Below, one piece after another: positions 16,397-26,700 of a stretch of 64,000 nt of DNA. Location: positions 12,215 to 76,214 of the forward strand of contig CABUIE010000012.1 in the NCBI GenBank assembly GCA_902491565.1. The letters are read 5' to 3'. Made by a program: the position numbers and the translations under genes. The notes beneath the pieces are model-generated. The model ran no database searches. It was not told where the DNA came from and saw only the letters and a program-made list of their open reading frames with translations. The stretch is from an uncultured Collinsella sp. (lineage in GTDB: Bacteria; Actinomycetota; Coriobacteriia; Coriobacteriales; Coriobacteriaceae). How positions within the stretch are numbered: the first letter of the stretch is position 1; each line of letters opens with the position of its first letter.

Positions 16397-18176
16397 ACTC
16401 GTTGAGTAGCCTTACGGCTTCGGCGGCCATGTTCTCGACCGTCATGCCGTTCTGAGCCAACAGCTCGTTGGGATCGTAGCGGTCGGGGAAGCCCTTGGCG
16501 ATGCCGAAGGTGCGCGTGCGCACGGGCGTGCATGCCAGATAACATGCCACGCGCTCGCCCCAGCCGCCGTCCAAGATGCCGTCCTCGAGGGTGACGACAA
16601 CGCGATGCTCGGCGGCAAGGCTGTCGAGGAACTCGCGGTCGAGCTCGGTTGCAAAGCGCGGGTTGACGAGCGTGGCCTCGATGCCGTACTCGGCAGCCAA
16701 GCGGTTTGCCACGCGCTCGCCCAGCTCAAAGAAATCGCCAAGCGCGAGCACGGCAACGTCGCGGCCCTGATGCACCACGTTGTAGCGAACGGCGCTGTAG
16801 TCGGTGTCTTCGGCGGGCGCAAGGTCGGGACGGCTCACCAGGCCAATGCCCGGTACGCGGATCGCCACGGGATGCTTGCGGTGGTCGAGCGACCAGCTCA
16901 ACATGGACAGATATTCCTCCATGCAGGCCGGCGCCAAGTAGTGCATGTTGGGAAGACCGCCCAGCATGGAAATATCGAAGAACGAGAGGTGCGTCTCGGA
17001 TGTGGTGCCAAAGATTGACGCACCAAACACCAGGATGGTTGCGGGGGCGTCGTTGAGGCACAGGTCGTGCCACAGCTCGTCGTAGGCGCGCTGCAAAAAC
17101 GTGCCGTACACACCAAAGACTGGCTTGGCGCCCGAGCGCGCAAGCGCGGTGGCAAAGGTCACGGCGTGCTCCTCGGCAATGCCCACATCGACGAACTGTT
17201 TGCCGGCGGCAGCGCGAAGTTCGGGTGTAAAGCCCATGATGTACGGCGTGGCGGCCGTGATGCCCACGACCTGCGGATCGCGCTCGATGGCGGCGCTGAG
17301 CGCCTCGCCCGTAATGTCGGCGTAGGTGCGCGGCGCAGGCTCGCTCGGATGGCCCGGGCAGAGCTTGCGCCCGGTCGCCATGTCAAACGGACCCACGTGG
17401 TGCCAGCGCTCGGGGTCGCTCTGGGCTGGCTCAAAACCCTTGCCCTTGGCAGTGGAGACGTGCAGCACGATGGGGTGGTCGATGCCGCACAGCTCCTGCA
17501 GCGTGTCGACCAGGGCCAACACGTCGTTGCCGGCGTCCAGATAGCGGTAGTCGAGCCCCATCGCGCGGAAAACGTTGCGCTCACAGGCGCCGTTGCTGGC
17601 GCGCAGCTCGGCCAGATTGCGATACAGGCCGCCATGGTTCTCGGCGATGGACTGGTCGTTATCGTTGACGATGATGATCAGGTTGCTGTCGATCTCGGCG
17701 GCGTTGTTAAAGCCCTCAAACGCCAAGCCGCCCGAAAGCGAGCCGTCGCCAATGATGGCGATGACGTTGTACGCATCGCCCGCCAGGTCACGAGCGTGCG
17801 CCAGGCCGCAGCCCAGGCTCACCGACGTGGAGGTATGGCCCATGGCGAACAGATCGTGCTCGGACTCGTCGGGATTGGCAAAGCCAGAAGCCTCACCATA
17901 ACGCTCCGGATCGATATAAGTGTACGCGCGCCCGGTCAGCGCCTTGTGGGCGTAGGTCTGGTGCGAAACGTCAAAGACAATCTTGTCGATGGGGGAGTTA
18001 AACACGCGATGGAGCGCGACCGTAAGCTCAACGACGCCCAAGTTGGGGGCAACGTGCCCGCCGACGGCGGCGGAGCTTTCGAGGATTGCCTGACGGATCT
18101 CGCCGCAGAGCAGCGGAAGCTCGGCGCGGTCGAGAGCCTTGACGTCCTCGGGCGTTGTCGTTTGCGTAAGCAGCAT
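16395..18176 (-). CDS. dxs: 1-deoxy-D-xylulose-5-phosphate synthase-like thiamine enzyme (short, divergent type)
   Basis: A 593-residue thiamine-diphosphate enzyme. GGHVAPNLGVVELT, the GDGSLSGG...NDN cofactor site, and GIAEEHAVTFATAL with the catalytic Glu mark the DXS branch of transketolases, which makes the first isoprenoid (MEP) and vitamin precursor. It is about 30-50 residues shorter than classical DXS. Where E. coli DXS has DRAGIVGADGQTH, this protein has FGASIFGTTSETH: the His remains but the Arg (E. coli Arg420) and Asp (Asp427) of the substrate pocket do not. It belongs to a short paralogous type known in gut anaerobes, so true DXS activity is likely but not certain. Confidence 0.8.
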   Translation of the reverse strand: MLLTQTTTPEDVKALDRAELPLLCGEIRQAILESSAAVGGHVAPNLGVVELTVALHRVFNSPIDKIVFDVSHQTYAHKALTGRAYTYIDPERYGEASGFANPDESEHDLFAMGHTSTSVSLGCGLAHARDLAGDAYNVIAIIGDGSLSGGLAFEGFNNAAEIDSNLIIIVNDNDQSIAENHGGLYRNLAELRASNGACERNVFRAMGLDYRYLDAGNDVLALVDTLQELCGIDHPIVLHVSTAKGKGFEPAQSDPERWHHVGPFDMATGRKLCPGHPSEPAPRTYADITGEALSAAIERDPQVVGITAATPYIMGFTPELRAAAGKQFVDVGIAEEHAVTFATALARSGAKPVFGVYGTFLQRAYDELWHDLCLNDAPATILVFGASIFGTTSETHLSFFDISMLGGLPNMHYLAPACMEEYLSMLSWSLDHRKHPVAIRVPGIGLVSRPDLAPAEDTDYSAVRYNVVHQGRDVAVLALGDFFELGERVANRLAAEYGIEATLVNPRFATELDREFLDSLAAEHRVVVTLEDGILDGGWGERVACYLACTPVRTRTFGIAKGFPDRYDPNELLAQNGMTVENMAAEAVRLLNE

Positions 18177-18404
18177 CGTTGTGGGTTACTCCATGCGAAT
18201 CGAGCGCCGGCGCTCCCTCGGCCGGCACAATTGCACAAAACAGTCTCGCACATTTTGGCGTTTGATATGTGACGGCGGCGCGGTAATTCGCCAACTGGCG
18301 GGGCAAAACGTTTTGTCCGATGCCATACTGGTAGATTCGATGATGATTTTATTCCATGCGTACAGGCCGTGGCTTGCCGCCGTGAGCCGCTGGAAGGAGG
18401 CAGC

Positions 18405-18941
18405 ATGTCCGATGTCGTTCGTGCCGAGAAAATCGCGTGCGAAGTGGACCATGCTGCCCGTCAGCTGGCACAGGCGGGTCGTCTGGACCTGACGCGCGAG
18501 TTTATCCAGCATGGCGATGTGACGGTGTATACGCATGTGACCTCAGTGGCGCGGGCAAGTCTGTCCTTTGCCGAGCGCCTGGGCCGCGTCGGTGTCTCGG
18601 TCGACCGCGCCTCGTTGCTGCGCGGAGCCTTGTTACACGATTACTTTCTCTACGATTGGCACGATCCCGATCCGAGCCATCGCCTGCACGGATTTCGTCA
18701 TCCGTTTTTTGCCCTGGCGCGAGCCGAAGAGGATTTTGAGCTGACGCCGCGCGAGCGGAATATCATCGCGCGCCATATGTTTCCGCTGGTGCCGGTGCCG
18801 CCGACGTGTCGTGAGGCTTGGATTGTATGCCTGGCGGATAAGTGGTGCGCGCTGTGCGAGACGGTCGCCGGTCGTCTGCCGCGCAAGGACGAGGCGGACG
18901 ATGGCATGAGTGGCGAATCGAGCGAAAAGAGGAGAGGATAG
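18405..18941 (+). CDS. HD domain-containing phosphohydrolase
   Basis: A 178-residue protein. THVTSVARASLSFAERLG, LLHDYFLYDW (HD pair), HGFRHPFFALARAEED and IIARHMFPL followed by CLADKWCALCE give the metal-binding His and Asp of a compact HD hydrolase (TIGR00277/YfbR-like family). It probably acts on a phosphorylated small molecule. GGAAGGAGG is well placed before the ATG at 18405. The stop lies three bases before the next start, so the pair is an operon. Confidence 0.85.
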   Translation: MSDVVRAEKIACEVDHAARQLAQAGRLDLTREFIQHGDVTVYTHVTSVARASLSFAERLGRVGVSVDRASLLRGALLHDYFLYDWHDPDPSHRLHGFRHPFFALARAEEDFELTPRERNIIARHMFPLVPVPPTCREAWIVCLADKWCALCETVAGRLPRKDEADDGMSGESSEKRRG

Positions 18942-18944
18942 ACG

Positions 18945-19964
18945 GTGGGGACCGCGATCGACATGGCATTTGACGGTGCGACGCTTGCCGCCTGTCCGCT
19001 CTCGGCGCTGGTGCTCTCGTTTGCCTTCTACGGTTTCTGCGGCTGGGCATGGGAATCGACAGTCTGCGCCATGCTCAACCACGGGCGCTTTGCCAACAGC
19101 GGCTTTTTGCTGGGACCGTGCTGCCCCATCTATGGCGCGGGCGGCATTGCCTGCTGGCTGCTGTTGCGCGGAATTCCTGACGCGTCGAGCCAGTTTGTCG
19201 CGGCAGCGCTCGTATGCAGCGTGATTGAGTACAGCGTGGGCGTGCTGCTGGAAAAAACAACAGGCGCTCGCTTTTGGGACTATTCTCACCTGCCGTTTAA
19301 CCTGCACGGACGCATCTGTCTGTACTGGGCCTGCGCGTTTGGCCTGGGTGCGCTGTGCATTTGCCGTTTAGTGGAGCCGGCATTGCTGGGGCTGCTTGGC
19401 CATCTGCCGGTGCTGATTGTGCGGCTGTCCGCCTTTATCGTCGCGGTCGCGATGATGGTCGACGCAGTGTGCTCGTTGGCGAGCTGGCGGCGTCTGTCCA
19501 ATCAGCTGGAGCGCGTGCGCGCCGACCTTGCCGACCGCATCAACGAGTCGCTTGCCGATGCGTCCGACTCCATGCTCGAACGTATTCCCGATTCGGCGAT
19601 CGACTCGGTGGCACAGACGCATATCCGCAGCCGTGCCGTTAACGCGTGGCTGGCCGAGCTGGGCGACGCGACGCTCGATGCCCTTCGTGAGAAGGCTTCG
19701 ATGCCGACGTTTATCTCGGATGGTGCTCGCGGCCTGGCGCTCGCTGCCCGCCGCGTGGCCGATGCCGCGCCGAGCATGCCGCGTCCGTCGCTCAGTCGTC
19801 GCCTTGCCGGCAAGCGTATGAGCCGTCCGGTGCCGAGCGTGTCACTCAGCCGCCGCGACCTACGCTTTTTCAATGCCTTCCCGCGTCTGCGCATCAATCG
19901 CTACGAAGGTGTCATTCGAGCAACTAATCTCCGCGACCGCGCCCACGAGCTGTTTCGGCGCTAG
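18945..19964 (+). CDS. Putative ABC transporter permease, CmpB-type membrane protein
   Basis: A 339-residue protein. The first 170 residues hold about five membrane helices with YGFCGWAWESTVC, GFLLGPCCPIYGAGG, EKTTGARFWDYS and NLHGRICLYWA, the signature set of the CmpB-like family (PF06541). The remaining half is a soluble, helical tail ending in arginine-rich segments. Translation likely starts at GTG 18945, after GAGAGG, three bases from the preceding stop. The function of the family is unknown. Confidence 0.82.
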   Translation: MGTAIDMAFDGATLAACPLSALVLSFAFYGFCGWAWESTVCAMLNHGRFANSGFLLGPCCPIYGAGGIACWLLLRGIPDASSQFVAAALVCSVIEYSVGVLLEKTTGARFWDYSHLPFNLHGRICLYWACAFGLGALCICRLVEPALLGLLGHLPVLIVRLSAFIVAVAMMVDAVCSLASWRRLSNQLERVRADLADRINESLADASDSMLERIPDSAIDSVAQTHIRSRAVNAWLAELGDATLDALREKASMPTFISDGARGLALAARRVADAAPSMPRPSLSRRLAGKRMSRPVPSVSLSRRDLRFFNAFPRLRINRYEGVIRATNLRDRAHELFRR

Positions 19965-20162
19965 CCGGGATGGGCGCGCTCACGGCTCCCTTGCTCGCGT
20001 ATTTCCCGTTCGTTTCGCGCCCGTTGCCGCGCCGTTTCCAAGATTGCGGCACCGTTTCCATTCGACAACGCAGCGTTTAACAACGCCGCATCTGGTCTAC
20101 ACCAGTTGTCCCTCGGCCGCATTATGGGCGCCGACAACGTTCATACGACCAAGGGAGAGCGA

Positions 20163-21440
20163 ATGTACGATACGGGTTCGACAACGTTTATGCTCATCTG
20201 CACCATGCTCGTTTTTTTAATGACACCGGGTCTGGCGTTTTTCTATGGCGGCCTGTCCAGGCGCAAAAATGTCATCAACACCATGCTCATGTGCTTTGGC
20301 GCCATTGGTCTGGTTGGTGTGCTGTGGATTGTTGCCGGCTGGTCTCTGGCCTATGGCGGCGACGGTTCGAGTCCGTTTATTGGAGGCCTTGACCAGCTGC
20401 TGTGCCTGCCGGTGCTCAACCAGGTGCTGCAGGCGGCCGAGGGCAACGCCGCGGACGGCGCCGCCTACCCCCAGATCATCAACATCGCCTTCCAGATGGC
20501 ATTTGCCATGATCACGGCTGCTATCGTCACGGGCAGCCTGGCCGGCCGCGTCAAGTTTGGTGCCATGACGGCCTTCCTGGGCATTTGGCTTCTCGCGGTC
20601 TATGTGCCGCTCGCCCACATGGTCTGGGGCGGCGAGGGCTCCTTTATCGGCGACATCATCGGCGCGCTCGACTTTGCCGGCGGCGACGTAGTACACATTT
20701 CGTCCGGTCTCACGGGCCTGATTCTCTGCTTAATGCTCGGCCGTCGTCGTGGCTTTGGCATGGTGAGCTATCGTCCGCATAACGTGCCGTTTGTGGCGCT
20801 GGGCGCCGGTCTGCTTTGGTTTGGCTGGTTTGGCTTTAACGGCGGCAGCGAGTTTAAGGCCGATGCCGTGGCGGCACTCGCCATCCTCAACACTGTGACG
20901 GCCAGCGCGGCGGGCATGGTCTCGTGGCTTGCCGTCGAGCGCGTGCACACCGGTCGCCCCACGCTGGTGGGCGCCAGCACCGGTCTGGTTGCGGGCCTTG
21001 TGGTGGTCACGCCGGGTGCGGGCTTTGTCGAGCCGTGGGCGGCGCTGGTCATGGGCCTGATCGTCTCGCCTGTCTGCTACCTGGCCATCAGCCATCTTAA
21101 GACCAAGTTTGGCTACGACGATGCGCTCGACGCGTTCGGTTGCCACGGCATCGGCGGCATCTTGGGCGGCGTGCTCACGGGCCTGTTCTGTGTGCCGGAG
21201 CTCTCGTGGACCGGTAAGGGTGGCCTGTTCTACACGGGCGACGTGTCGCTGCTCGTCTCGCAGATTTTGGGCATTGTGGTGACGGTCGCTATTGTACTGG
21301 TGCTCGACTTGGTGATCGCCGCGGTGGTCAAGGCGCTGTTCCACGGCAGCCTGCGCGTGGACGAGGCCGACGAGGCGCTGGGCCTGGATGCGAGTCAGCA
21401 TGGCGAGAGCGCGTACCCCTCCTTCTCCGGACTCGACTAG
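20163..21440 (+). CDS. amt: Ammonium transporter
   Basis: A 425-residue channel of the Amt/Rh family with about eleven membrane helices. Conserved pieces include TPGLAFFYGG, the pore region MAFAMITAAIV, VHISSGLTGL (His of the twin-His pair), GLLWFGWFGFN and DAFGCHGIGGILGG (second His). AAGGGAGAG precedes the ATG at 20163. A PII gene follows, so the channel is expected to be blocked by PII when nitrogen is plentiful. The 198-bp upstream region contains no gene. Confidence 0.95.
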   Translation: MYDTGSTTFMLICTMLVFLMTPGLAFFYGGLSRRKNVINTMLMCFGAIGLVGVLWIVAGWSLAYGGDGSSPFIGGLDQLLCLPVLNQVLQAAEGNAADGAAYPQIINIAFQMAFAMITAAIVTGSLAGRVKFGAMTAFLGIWLLAVYVPLAHMVWGGEGSFIGDIIGALDFAGGDVVHISSGLTGLILCLMLGRRRGFGMVSYRPHNVPFVALGAGLLWFGWFGFNGGSEFKADAVAALAILNTVTASAAGMVSWLAVERVHTGRPTLVGASTGLVAGLVVVTPGAGFVEPWAALVMGLIVSPVCYLAISHLKTKFGYDDALDAFGCHGIGGILGGVLTGLFCVPELSWTGKGGLFYTGDVSLLVSQILGIVVTVAIVLVLDLVIAAVVKALFHGSLRVDEADEALGLDASQHGESAYPSFSGLD

Positions 21441-21443
21441 CGG

Positions 21444-21551
21444 CACGGCTTTCCCAGGCACCCGACCTTGCCCCTCAAACCGTCGCTTGCGTACCGAAGT
21501 ACGCGGCGCTCCTCTTTCGGGGCAATCTCGGGCACCTGGAAAACCCGTGCC
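21444..21551. repeat. Nested palindrome between amt and the PII gene
   Basis: Outer 32-bp arms (21444-21475 and 21520-21551) pair with about six mismatches. The inner hairpin GCGTAC-CGAA-GTACGC (21490-21505) reads as a stem with a TTCG loop on the minus strand. It may act as a terminator or RNA-stability element between the two genes. Its layout matches the elements at 769 and 53052, but the core sequence differs. Confidence 0.65.
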
Positions 21552-21596
21552 ATGTGAAGGAAAATCAATTTCTTTTATTGAAGAGAGGAATTCACT

Positions 21597-21935
21597 ATGA
21601 AGAAGATTACGGCGATCGTTCGTGCCGAAAAGCTTGAGGTTCTTAAAGATGCGCTGTTTGCTGCTGATGTTCGCGGTATGACCATCAACCAGGTGCAGGG
21701 CTGCGGCGCGCAGCATGGCTGGAAGGAATACGTGCGCGGCAACGAGTTGCTTGTCAACACGATCCCTAAGGTGCAGTTCACTCTCATCTGCGCCGATGAG
21801 CACGTCGATGGCATTGTCGAGATTATCTGCAACGCCGCTCGCACCGGTGCCGTTGGAGACGGCAAGATTTGGGTCGAGCCGGTCGAGGAGGTTATCCGCA
21901 TCCGTACCGGCGAACACGGCCCCGCCGCGGTGTAG
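21597..21935 (+). CDS. PII nitrogen regulatory protein
   Basis: A 112-residue trimeric signal protein that senses 2-oxoglutarate and ATP/ADP. MKKITAIVRAEKLEVLKDAL, the T-loop, TGAVGDGKIWV (B-loop) and VIRIRTGE (C-loop) are diagnostic. In the T-loop the usual ELYRG appears as KEYVRG, so the modified Tyr51 is replaced by Val and the nearby Tyr is shifted by one. Classical uridylylation or adenylylation is therefore doubtful. GAAGAGAGG precedes the ATG. Its position after amt indicates a GlnK-like role on the ammonium channel. Confidence 0.93.
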   Translation: MKKITAIVRAEKLEVLKDALFAADVRGMTINQVQGCGAQHGWKEYVRGNELLVNTIPKVQFTLICADEHVDGIVEIICNAARTGAVGDGKIWVEPVEEVIRIRTGEHGPAAV

Positions 21936-22016
21936 GACAATCTTTCGCCTGACGGGCGTGCCTCTCTTGGGACGCGCCCGTTCTCGTCTACAATATCGTG
22001 CAGACGAAGGAGAGGC

Positions 22017-22880
22017 ATGTCCATGATCAAGATGTTTGCGAGTGACTTAGACGGAACGCTGCTGAATGCCCTACACGAGGCCGACGGAACCATCCGCCGC
22101 GCCATTCGCGAGCTGACCGAAGCCGGGCTGCATGTGGTTCCCGCGACCGGACGCTCGACGCTGCCGATCGGCGAGCATGGCTTCACAGGTCTGGCACTCG
22201 ACGCCTGCTGCTCCAATGGGTCCATCGTGCGCGACAGCCATGGCGAGGTGCTCAAGACCTGGACCATCGACCCGCAGGTTACCGAGGAGCTGCTCAAGGC
22301 GTTCCCGGACATTTGCTTCGACTGCTCCACGCCCGATGGCATGTTCTCGAGCGGTTCGTTCGAGATGCACCAGGCGGGCTTTAAGAAGGACAGCCCTATC
22401 AAGCGCATCGTGATGCGCGGCATGCGTGCACGTGGCGGGTATCACGAGGAGCAATATTTCGACCAGTCGATCGGTGACATCCTGCGCCATGACGTGTGCA
22501 AAATCAACTGCCGCGTGACCTCGCCCGAGCTGGAGCGCGACCTTAAAGCGTATCTTGCCGAGCGCTCGGACCGCGTGGTCAACGCGCCGTTTGATCCGGT
22601 GATGTTCGAGATCACGGACGTGGCGTGCAACAAGGGCGAGAGTGTGGCCTGGCTGGCGGGCTACTACGGTATTGCCGAGGACGAGGTCGCGGTTTACGGC
22701 GACGGCGGTAACGACATTGCCATGCTCAAGCGTTTCCGCCACAGCTATGCCACCAAGAATGGCAGTGACGCGGCCAAGACCGCCGCGAGCGCGACTATCG
22801 GCAGCTGCATGGTCCACGCCGTTCCCAAACACATGCTCGCCACTATGCATAAGCAGAACTCCCGCACCATCATCGAATAA
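22017..22880 (+). CDS. HAD hydrolase, Cof-type phosphatase
   Basis: A 287-residue cytoplasmic phosphatase. FASDLDGTLLN holds the nucleophile Asp (motif I), VPATGRS motif II, the Lys lies in the middle section, and VYGDGGNDIAMLK is motif IV. The C2-type cap identifies the Cof/YbjI group, which acts on sugar phosphates, FMN or pyridoxal phosphate. AAGGAGAGG is six bases before the ATG. The substrate is unknown. Confidence 0.9.
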   Translation: MSMIKMFASDLDGTLLNALHEADGTIRRAIRELTEAGLHVVPATGRSTLPIGEHGFTGLALDACCSNGSIVRDSHGEVLKTWTIDPQVTEELLKAFPDICFDCSTPDGMFSSGSFEMHQAGFKKDSPIKRIVMRGMRARGGYHEEQYFDQSIGDILRHDVCKINCRVTSPELERDLKAYLAERSDRVVNAPFDPVMFEITDVACNKGESVAWLAGYYGIAEDEVAVYGDGGNDIAMLKRFRHSYATKNGSDAAKTAASATIGSCMVHAVPKHMLATMHKQNSRTIIE

Positions 22881-22909
22881 TGTGGCAAAGGGACTGCCCT
22901 TTCGTCACA
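22881..22909. repeat. Short palindrome of the GGGAC family
   Basis: TGTGGCAAAGGG pairs with CCCTTTCGTCACA around a short loop just after the HAD stop. It resembles the GGGGACAGG palindromes elsewhere and might terminate transcription. Confidence 0.45.
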
Positions 22910-23001
22910 TCCAAAATATTGCCTTTACGTGTTGATGCACACGGTGTGCAATAATACTCGCACTGTGCAATAGCGCACAGGCTGAGTAACAAGGAGGACG
23001 C

Positions 23002-23712
23002 TTGTCCCAGCTCGAGAAATGCGATCGCCGGTCCCTTCGCTCGCAGCGTGCCCTTCGCCAGGCACTTGCCGGCGAGCTTGCCGAAAGCGGCGACCTTTCG
23101 CGCATTAACGTCGCGTCGCTCACCGAGCGTGCCGGCCTTACGCGCCGCACGTTCTATTCGCACTACCGCGATATCCCCGACTTTATCAATCAAATCGAGG
23201 ACGGCTTGCTGGCCGAGATCCGTGAGCGCATTGAGCTCATCACCGCAGCTCAGCTGCCCGATCTCTATCACAACATCGATGAGCTCGAGCCGGCGCCCGG
23301 TTCGGTTGAGCTGCTGCGTTATCTTGCGGCCAACCGCGACTTAATCGGTGCGCTGCTGGGTCCGGGCGGCGACCAGGCCTTCATTAAAAGGATCATCGAC
23401 ACCGCGCGCGAGGCTGTGGTGCCGCGTGCACAGACGGGCATTTTGGGCCTGGCGCTGGGCACGTTCTTTGACTACTACGTCACCTACGTCGTGAGTGCCG
23501 AGGTCGGCATGATTCAGCGCTGGTTTGAGCGCGGGCTCACCGAATCGCCCGAGGCCATGGCGCGCATTATGACGGTGCTCGCTTTTGTGCGCCCTGGTGA
23601 CCTGTACGGCCAACCCATCGATATCAACGTGCCGGAATACGGCATGAAGCTATTGAACCTGCAGCTCGAGGACGCGGCCGACACCGCCGCAACCGTCGAG
23701 TCCAACAATTAA
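23002..23712 (+). CDS. TetR family transcriptional regulator
   Basis: A 236-residue regulator. The N-terminal helix-turn-helix reads RINVASLTERAGLTRRTFYSHY, followed by an all-helical ligand and dimer domain. Translation starts at TTG 23002, five to seven bases after AAGGAGG. The next gene begins 12 bases after the stop, so it likely controls the giant activase gene and itself. The ligand is unknown. Confidence 0.9.
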   Translation: MSQLEKCDRRSLRSQRALRQALAGELAESGDLSRINVASLTERAGLTRRTFYSHYRDIPDFINQIEDGLLAEIRERIELITAAQLPDLYHNIDELEPAPGSVELLRYLAANRDLIGALLGPGGDQAFIKRIIDTAREAVVPRAQTGILGLALGTFFDYYVTYVVSAEVGMIQRWFERGLTESPEAMARIMTVLAFVRPGDLYGQPIDINVPEYGMKLLNLQLEDAADTAATVESNN

Positions 23713-23723
23713 GAGGAGAGATA

Positions 23724-26700
23724 ATGAGCAAACTCGTCGAGGGCATCAAGGACCGCATGGTCGCTGCCGCACGCGAGGCCGCGCCCGCCGTGGTGGACGC
23801 CGCGCAGAAGGCCGCGACCGCGGCTGCCGAGAAAGTTGCCGAGGCAGTTGCCGATGCCAAGAACGCGGCAGGGGAGACGTCCGTCGCTAGCGAGCCCGCC
23901 ACCGCCGCTGAGCCCGTAGCCGCCGCCCACGCCCCCGAAGGCGCGATCTTCAACCCCGACAACGCCCACGGCAACCTGCACCTGGGCATCGACGTGGGCT
24001 CCACCACCGTTAAGCTTGCCGTGCTCAACGACGACAACCAGATCGTCTACGCCAAGTACCAACGCCACCACACCGACGTCCGTGCCTGCGCCCGCGACCT
24101 GTTCGAGGGTGCCGCGACCGTGCTGCCGACGGCCCAAATGACCTGCGCCATTACCGGCTCGGGCGGCCTGCTGCTGTCCCAGTGGCTCGACCTGGAGTTT
24201 GTCCAGGAGGTCATCGCCAGCAAGCGTGCCGTCGAGACCCTCATCCCTGCCACCGATGTCGCCATCGAGCTGGGCGGCGAGGACGCCAAGATCATCTATT
24301 TCGACAACGGCATCGAGCAGCGCATGAACGGCACCTGCGCCGGCGGCACGGGTGCGTTCATCGACCAGATGGCAACCCTGCTGCACACCGACGCGAGCGG
24401 CCTCAACGAGCTCGCGGCCAACGCCACCACCATCTATCCCATTGCCAGCCGCTGCGGCGTTTTTGCCAAGACCGACGTCCAGCCGCTGCTCAACGAGGGC
24501 GCCCGCCCCGAGGACGTGGCTGCCTCCATCTTCCAGGCCGTCGTGACCCAGACCATCTCGGGCCTGGCATGCGGCCGTCCCATCCGCGGCAGCGTCGCCT
24601 TCTTGGGCGGCCCGCTGCAGTACCTCTCCGAGCTGCGCCACCGCTTCTACCTCACGCTCAACCTGGACGAGGAGCACCGCATCGTGCCCCAAAACGCTCA
24701 CCTGTTTGTGGCGAGCGGCGCCGCCATGGCGCACGAGTCCAACAAGCTCAGCACGTTCCCGCAGCTCATCGAGGCCATCGATGCCCTGGGTGACACGCAG
24801 GGTGCCGAGGTCGAGCGTCTGGACCCGCTCTTTGCCACCGATGAGGACTTTGCCGAGTTCAAGACCCGCCACGACCAGGAAGTCGTTCCCAAGGGCAAGC
24901 TCGAAGGCTACACCGGCCGCGTGTTCATCGGCATCGACGCCGGCTCCACCACCATGAAGGCCGCGCTCGTGGGCGAGGACGGTCAGCTGCTGCACACCTG
25001 GTATGGCAACAACAACGGCGACATCCTGGGCACGGCCAAGGTCATCATGGCCGATTTCTACAACCACATCCCCGCCGGCTGCACCATCGGCCACGTGACC
25101 ACCACGGGCTACGGTGAGGCGCTGCTCATCGAGGCCCTCAAGGCCGACTCCGGCGAGATCGAGACCGTCGCTCACCTGCGCGGCGCCAAGGCGTTCCTGC
25201 CCGGCGTCGAGTTCATTCTGGACATTGGCGGCCAGGACATGAAGTGCCTGCGCGTCAAGGACGGCGTTATCGAGCACATCATGCTCAACGAGGCCTGCTC
25301 GTCGGGTTGCGGCAGCTTTATCGAGAGTTTCGCCGTGTCTATGAACATGGACGTGCGCGCGTTCGCCAACGCTGCCATTCATGCCAAGGCCCCCGTCGAC
25401 CTGGGCAGCCGCTGCACGGTCTTTATGAACTCGCGTGTCAAGCAGGCGCAAAAGGAAGGCGCCACGGTGGGCGACATTGCGGCCGGCCTGTCCTATTCCG
25501 TCATCAAGAACGCCCTGTTCAAGGTCATTAAGCTGCGCGACCCCAAGGAGATCGGCAGCCAAGTGATCGTCCAGGGCGGCACCTTTATGTCCGATGCCAC
25601 ACTGCGCGCGTTTGAGCAGCTCACCGGCGTTCATGCCGTGCGTCCCGACATCGCCGGCTGTATGGGCGCCTATGGTGCGGCCCTGCTCGCCCGCGACCGC
25701 GCCGGCGCCGATGGCACCTCGACCATCCTTTCGGCCGAGGACATCGCGCACCTCACCGTGACGCAAAAGCATGTCCGCTGCGGTCGTTGCTCCAACAACT
25801 GCCAGCTCACCGTCAACGATTTTGGCGGCGGTAGGCGCTTCATTACCGGCAATCGCTGCGAGAAGGGTGCCGGCCACAAAAAGCAGAAGACCGAGGCCCC
25901 CAACCTCTTCAAAAAGAAAAATGAGCTGCTCTTTAACCGCGAGGTCCTGAGCCCCGACGAGGCCCCGCGCGGCACCGTCGGCATCCCGCGCGCGCTCAAC
26001 ATGTACGAGAACTACCCCTTCTGGCATGCGTTCTTTACGCGCCTGGGCTTTAGCGTGCAGCTGTCCGACCAGTCGAGCAAAAAGACCTACCAGGCGGGCA
26101 TCGAGTCCATGCCGTCCGAGAGCGTGTGCTACCCGGCAAAGATGAGCCACGGCCACGTGATGAACCTCATCGACCGTGACGTCGACTTTATCTGGATGCC
26201 GTGCGTGCGTTGGGAGCGCAAGGAGGATCCGACGGCTGGCAACTGCTATAACTGCCCCATCGTCATGAGCTACCCCACGGCGCTGGCGCTCAATATTGAC
26301 GAGATCCGCGAGCAGAACATCGAGTTCCTGTATCCGTTTGTGCCGTATCACGACAAGACCGAGCTCAAGCGCCGCCTGTACCAGGTGCTCGCCGTCGACC
26401 GTGTGGCCGATGCTGAGGCCGGTCGCGGTCGCGTGCGCGGTCCTAAAATCACGCGCTCCGAGGTCGATGCTGCCGTCAACGCCGCCTTCGAGGCCGATGC
26501 GCGCTTCCACGAGGATATCCAGACCATGGGCGAGGAGGCTCTTAAGTGGGTCGAGGACCACGGCGGCCACGGCATCGTACTCGCCGGCCGTCCTTACCAC
26601 AACGACCCCGAGATCAACCACGCCCTGCCCGAGCTTATCTCGAGCTTTGGCTTTGCGGTCTTTACCGAGGATTCGCTCGCGCATCTGGTGAAGCCCGAGC

